This document shows positions 60,401 to 64,000 of a stretch of DNA of 64,000 nt, piece by piece. Within the stretch, counting starts at the first letter, position 1; each line of letters begins with the position of its first letter. The DNA comes from Eleginops maclovinus (taxonomy: Eukaryota > Chordata > Actinopteri > Perciformes > Eleginopidae): contig NC_086349.1 of assembly GCF_036324505.1 (NCBI RefSeq), positions 19,238,247-19,302,246 on the forward strand, written 5' to 3'. The notes below the pieces were generated by a model, which was given only the letters and a program-made list of their open reading frames with translations, was not told the origin of the DNA and did no database searches. A program made the position numbers and the translations under genes.

Positions 60401-63400
60401 CCATAAAACCAAAACAAAGCTGAGCCAGATTTTGGATCTCCTTAGTAGCATGGCAGGACAGAGAGAGAGAGAGAGCATGCCAGAGGTGATGGAGCCACTG
60501 GGAGAAGGTAGACACACACATACACACAAACACACAGGAAGGTCTCTGCCTATAAGTGATGTACTAATCAGACTCATGAGGCCCTTTACACGCCTCACTG
60601 CAGAAGTCATCTTCAACCATAACTGGGATGCAGGAGTGCTGTGATACAACATTTCCACATACACTTTCCCTGCTTACATCAGGCTGCAATGATTAAGCTC
60701 TGGTTACTGCTTTCATCCGATCTCGCTGGGGAAAACCACACTTCATATTTTATTCCGACTTCACGCATGCCACTAATCTGAATTCATCATTAGAGACTCT
60801 GTATGAAGTCAACCTCAGAACAGACTTCAAGTTCAAACATGTTTTAAATTCATCAGAAAGACAGGAGCTTTTAGAAAATATACTGCCTTTTATTGAAGGT
60901 GCAACATTGGAAAAGAGAAAACAATCAAGCCCACTGCTGTCATAGTGTCTGCATTATCCTGAAGGCGCTATAATGTGGGTGTTCATCGACTGGCTCCTGT
61001 GTTATTACAGGCAAAACTGTCATTATGCCTCTTGCAGCGAGCTGAAGAACCTGAGTCAGAGCACAGCTTATTTAGCCTTCAGTAATTATAATATACAAGA
61101 TGAAAGCAGCTTTTACATGCTGTAGCATAATGAAAACAAGGTAATTTTCAAGTCACTCGGGAAAATGGGGAATGCAGGCTGAGTCTAAAAACAAACCATG
61201 TTCCTCTATCAACATTTACAGAAACAGCAGACTTCAGTTGGGTTAAGGGTTTCCTGACAATGCTATTCTTACCATTTTTGTTTCTCTCTTTATAACCAGG
61301 AAAATCTGTTAGTTCTGTGAAACCAAAGGATATGAAAGCACGACGATTTTAAACGCTACTTTTGTCTTCAGTAATTAATCTTATATATACACAGACGCTT
61401 CCTTGTGAATCAATTGACAGCTGTTAATCAGTTGTATTGTTCAGCAGCTAAATCTGCTTCAGAATGGAGGAAAAAGCCACCGTCTCAAGGGAGAGCAGAG
61501 ATTTAAGTCTGATATATTGCACCACCATATCAGCGTCTGAGCAGGAGCCTGAGTTCTTTATCATTGTTCATATCCTGGCAATGTTTCATATCACATTGGC
61601 TTGAGGCATTCACAACCTCAATCATTTGCGATGCAAAGCAGCCTTAACAACGCCTGCCTGTTGTCCGCCTGTTGGTTCCCCTTTCTGCCTGACACTCGGT
61701 TGCTGTATCAGATCCCTCAGGTCCACGCGCCTGCACCCCAGGGGAACAGCCGTTGTTATGGTTACTATGCCAATTACAGTGACAGAGTGGGAGGCGGTCA
61801 GTAGAGGCAGGACACCAACACAGATGGCGGCTACAGAGCACAGCCTAGCACTACTAACTCTTCTTTGGCCTCAGTACTCACACGTGTCCCATACCTCTCG
61901 GATTTGAGAGCAGTTTGCACAAAGAGCTTGCTGGTCTTCATGCTTTGAAGTATTTCATTTTTTGCCAGTTGTTCGAGCCTACATCAAAGTAAACCAACAA
62001 CAGACCAAGTCTCTGTTTGGTGTGCATTTCAGCCTATTTCCTAAAGGAAACTGCTCCCTGTGGAGCCTTTACGTATGACCTCCTCAGCTGAAAAGCCCCT
62101 CGCTGTTACAGACATAAATGACGGAGGAGGGGAGCAGCCGGGGCCGCAGCTGGGGCCAGGCACACACACACAAACACAAATGTGTGATTACATTTTCTTA
62201 CAAAGTCCAAGGTCTGGTTTGCAGGAAAAAGGGGGAGGTGATGTACACATTGATTTATTAGTGTATTTGTATATGATTAGTGTAGGCATGATTTTTTTTT
62301 CAAAGCCCTTCACCTTCCATGATAAACCTTAACAATACTCATTCATAACAGAATGCAATTTACAGACTTTAATGCATTTCCACTCATCACCCTAGACTCC
62401 TCCATTAGTGCCGAGACATGTCTGATCAATCAGGGTGAAGCATTGACAGAATGGTGGAGGGGAAGCCCCTACTTCCTTCTTCCTGACGTTTTCCATCTAA
62501 GGTGCCTTCTATGTTGCAACTTGAATGCAATTATTCCTCACCCCTTATAACATTTTTTCAGTTACAAACAATGCAGAAAGTATCTTCCAATCTCGTTCTC
62601 ATTTCCTAACTCTCCTCTCCTATCTTTGCTCGCGGCCAGACACAGACTAATGACCTACCTTCGTTTGCAGTAATTAAATTCTGAATGTGACTGTGAACGC
62701 ACAATCTCTACCAGTGAGGTTGAATCTTGGATCAGGGCGGCAAGCCTTCCATATGAGGCCATGTCAGTTTGTAGAGAATGAGGTAAGTGCTAACAGCCGC
62801 ATAACGTCTTTGCACATAAGAAATAATAACAACATTCTCTTTTTAAGTAGCATTGAGGCCGAAATAGAAAACAGTATATGCATAGAGCAGACAGGTGATT
62901 TTCAATGGTTTGTATTTCATAATAACTTCTTTCATTCCATGTTCAAAACATACTTGGTCAACTCTACAATACCTATACATCTCTCTTAAACAACATGTGC
63001 AAACAAAATTATGAAGTAGATGAAAGATATGAGTAACCATAACCGCAAATGCTGGAAAACACCCTAGGGCTCTTTTATGTGATGCATATCAAGCATTGTT
63101 TGAACAAAAAAATAGGTTGCTGGTAATTCCTCTTTTGCACTTTAAACTCATTTAGCCAGTTGATAGAGGAACTCCTATTCTTCTACTATTTATAACAAGA
63201 GTGAACTGGTTCCCACAGGAGACACAGGCATGGCCCAGTGCCCCTCCCATCCAAACGTGTCTTCTCTTCCTTTCTTGGTCTGCTATCCCCATTTCTCAAG
63301 GACCCCTGAGAGACTGGCACACATCCAATTAAAACCCCTCCTCTCCTCGCTCTCGATGAGCCTAAACTCTAATGTCATTATTGCTGTACAGGCAACCCCC

Positions 63401-64000
63401 TGCCTGACTATACAACTCTCCCCTCCCGGTCACCCCCTTCCCAATTCTCCATCTCGCTCCCCTTTCCAACCATGCCGGAGGGTTTCAAAGCATGGGCTCC
63501 ATGAGACTCTGGGGCAACACACTGCAACAAGGGGCCCAGACCCACTAGCCTATTTACAATAGGAGCCTGGGGAAGTTGGAGGAGAGGAGGAAGGTGGCGG
63601 TGGGGAGTGGGTAAGGAATCTGGAGACAATGTACGCACACTGCTGTTCTCTGATTGCACTGTGGTGTTGAGGTTAAAAGGACCCCCAGGGCTGAGGGACA
63701 ATCCTTTACAATTGGGTTTGTTAACGTTTGAATAGATGGCCTGTTAAAACGAGAAGATGTTTTCAGAATCTGAGTTCTGGTTTAATTAATTTAGGTGACA
63801 TGGGTGGCACTGCTCTGCCAGTTACGAGATAATTGAGATGAGTGGACTTTGTAGAATTTCCGAGGAACCAGAGAAGGGTGTGTCAGAAAGTACTCGTGTA
63901 AATAGAGATGCTATCGGTCTACATCTGATCTCCTAAGGCACTGCTCTGAACCACAGAAACCCAGGGATAAGCTGCAAGGAAGAAAGTGCACAACAAAACG
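54421..64000 (-). other. bicd2: bicd2 intron 1 (partial, runs off the window)
   Basis: At least 9.6 kb upstream of exon 2 shows no coding exon resembling the BICD2 N-terminus. It is AT-rich, with one interspersed repeat near 55.1 kb and a few G-rich patches (for example 62120-62160). Open frames here (126 codons at most) have no family support. Confidence 0.75.
55060..55260 (+). repeat. Interspersed repeat (fish SINE/LINE 3' tail type)
   Basis: The block contains GGATGGGTTAAATGCAGAGG, ACAAATTTCACTG and a GACAAATAAAGAGGGTTTC stretch, and runs into a short ATTCT-type tail. I recall this sequence as common in many teleost genomes. The limits are approximate and the family was not confirmed. Confidence 0.5.

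Overview
This window looks like nuclear DNA of a teleost fish, probably a percomorph. The evidence is a vertebrate multi-exon gene with GT-AG introns, very dense (CA)n/(GT)n microsatellites, an intact fish-type Tc1 transposon, a hAT transposon of a vertebrate type, and AT-rich non-coding sequence. There are no operons, ribosome binding sites or CRISPR arrays.

The one gene identified with confidence is bicd2 (Bicaudal D homolog 2, a dynein/dynactin cargo adaptor). It runs on the minus strand. Nine coding exons are in the window, from 54420 down to the stop codon at 32576-32578. Every exon has matching GT-AG borders and consistent phase, and together they encode 781 residues. The first coding exon (about 80 residues in human BICD2) is not present, so it should lie beyond base 64000; 54421-64000 is therefore intron 1. 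A long 3' UTR probably follows the stop, with a candidate distal polyadenylation site near 27244.

Layout: 1-1713, non-coding. 1716-3320, a complete Tc1/mariner element with an intact 340-residue transposase, 200-bp terminal repeats and a TA target duplication. 3323-27240, non-coding with microsatellites and two places (7242-7640 and 22692-23055) that look like CpG-containing 5' exons with strong minus-strand splice donors; they may be alternative first exons of an unidentified gene running off the left edge. 27244-32575, probable bicd2 3' UTR. 32576-54420, bicd2. Intron 3 holds a 3143-bp hAT element (41626-44768) with a perfect 8-bp target duplication and a spliced but frameshifted transposase gene. 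Intron 2 holds a compact, motif-dense region (47219-47406) that looks like a regulatory element. 54421-64000 is intron 1, with one interspersed repeat.

No clearly new biological system is visible. The most useful leads are the apparently intact Tc1 element, the precisely bounded hAT insertion inside bicd2 with its own sense-strand splice sites, a splice donor embedded in frame in the last bicd2 exon, and the intronic element near 47.3 kb.
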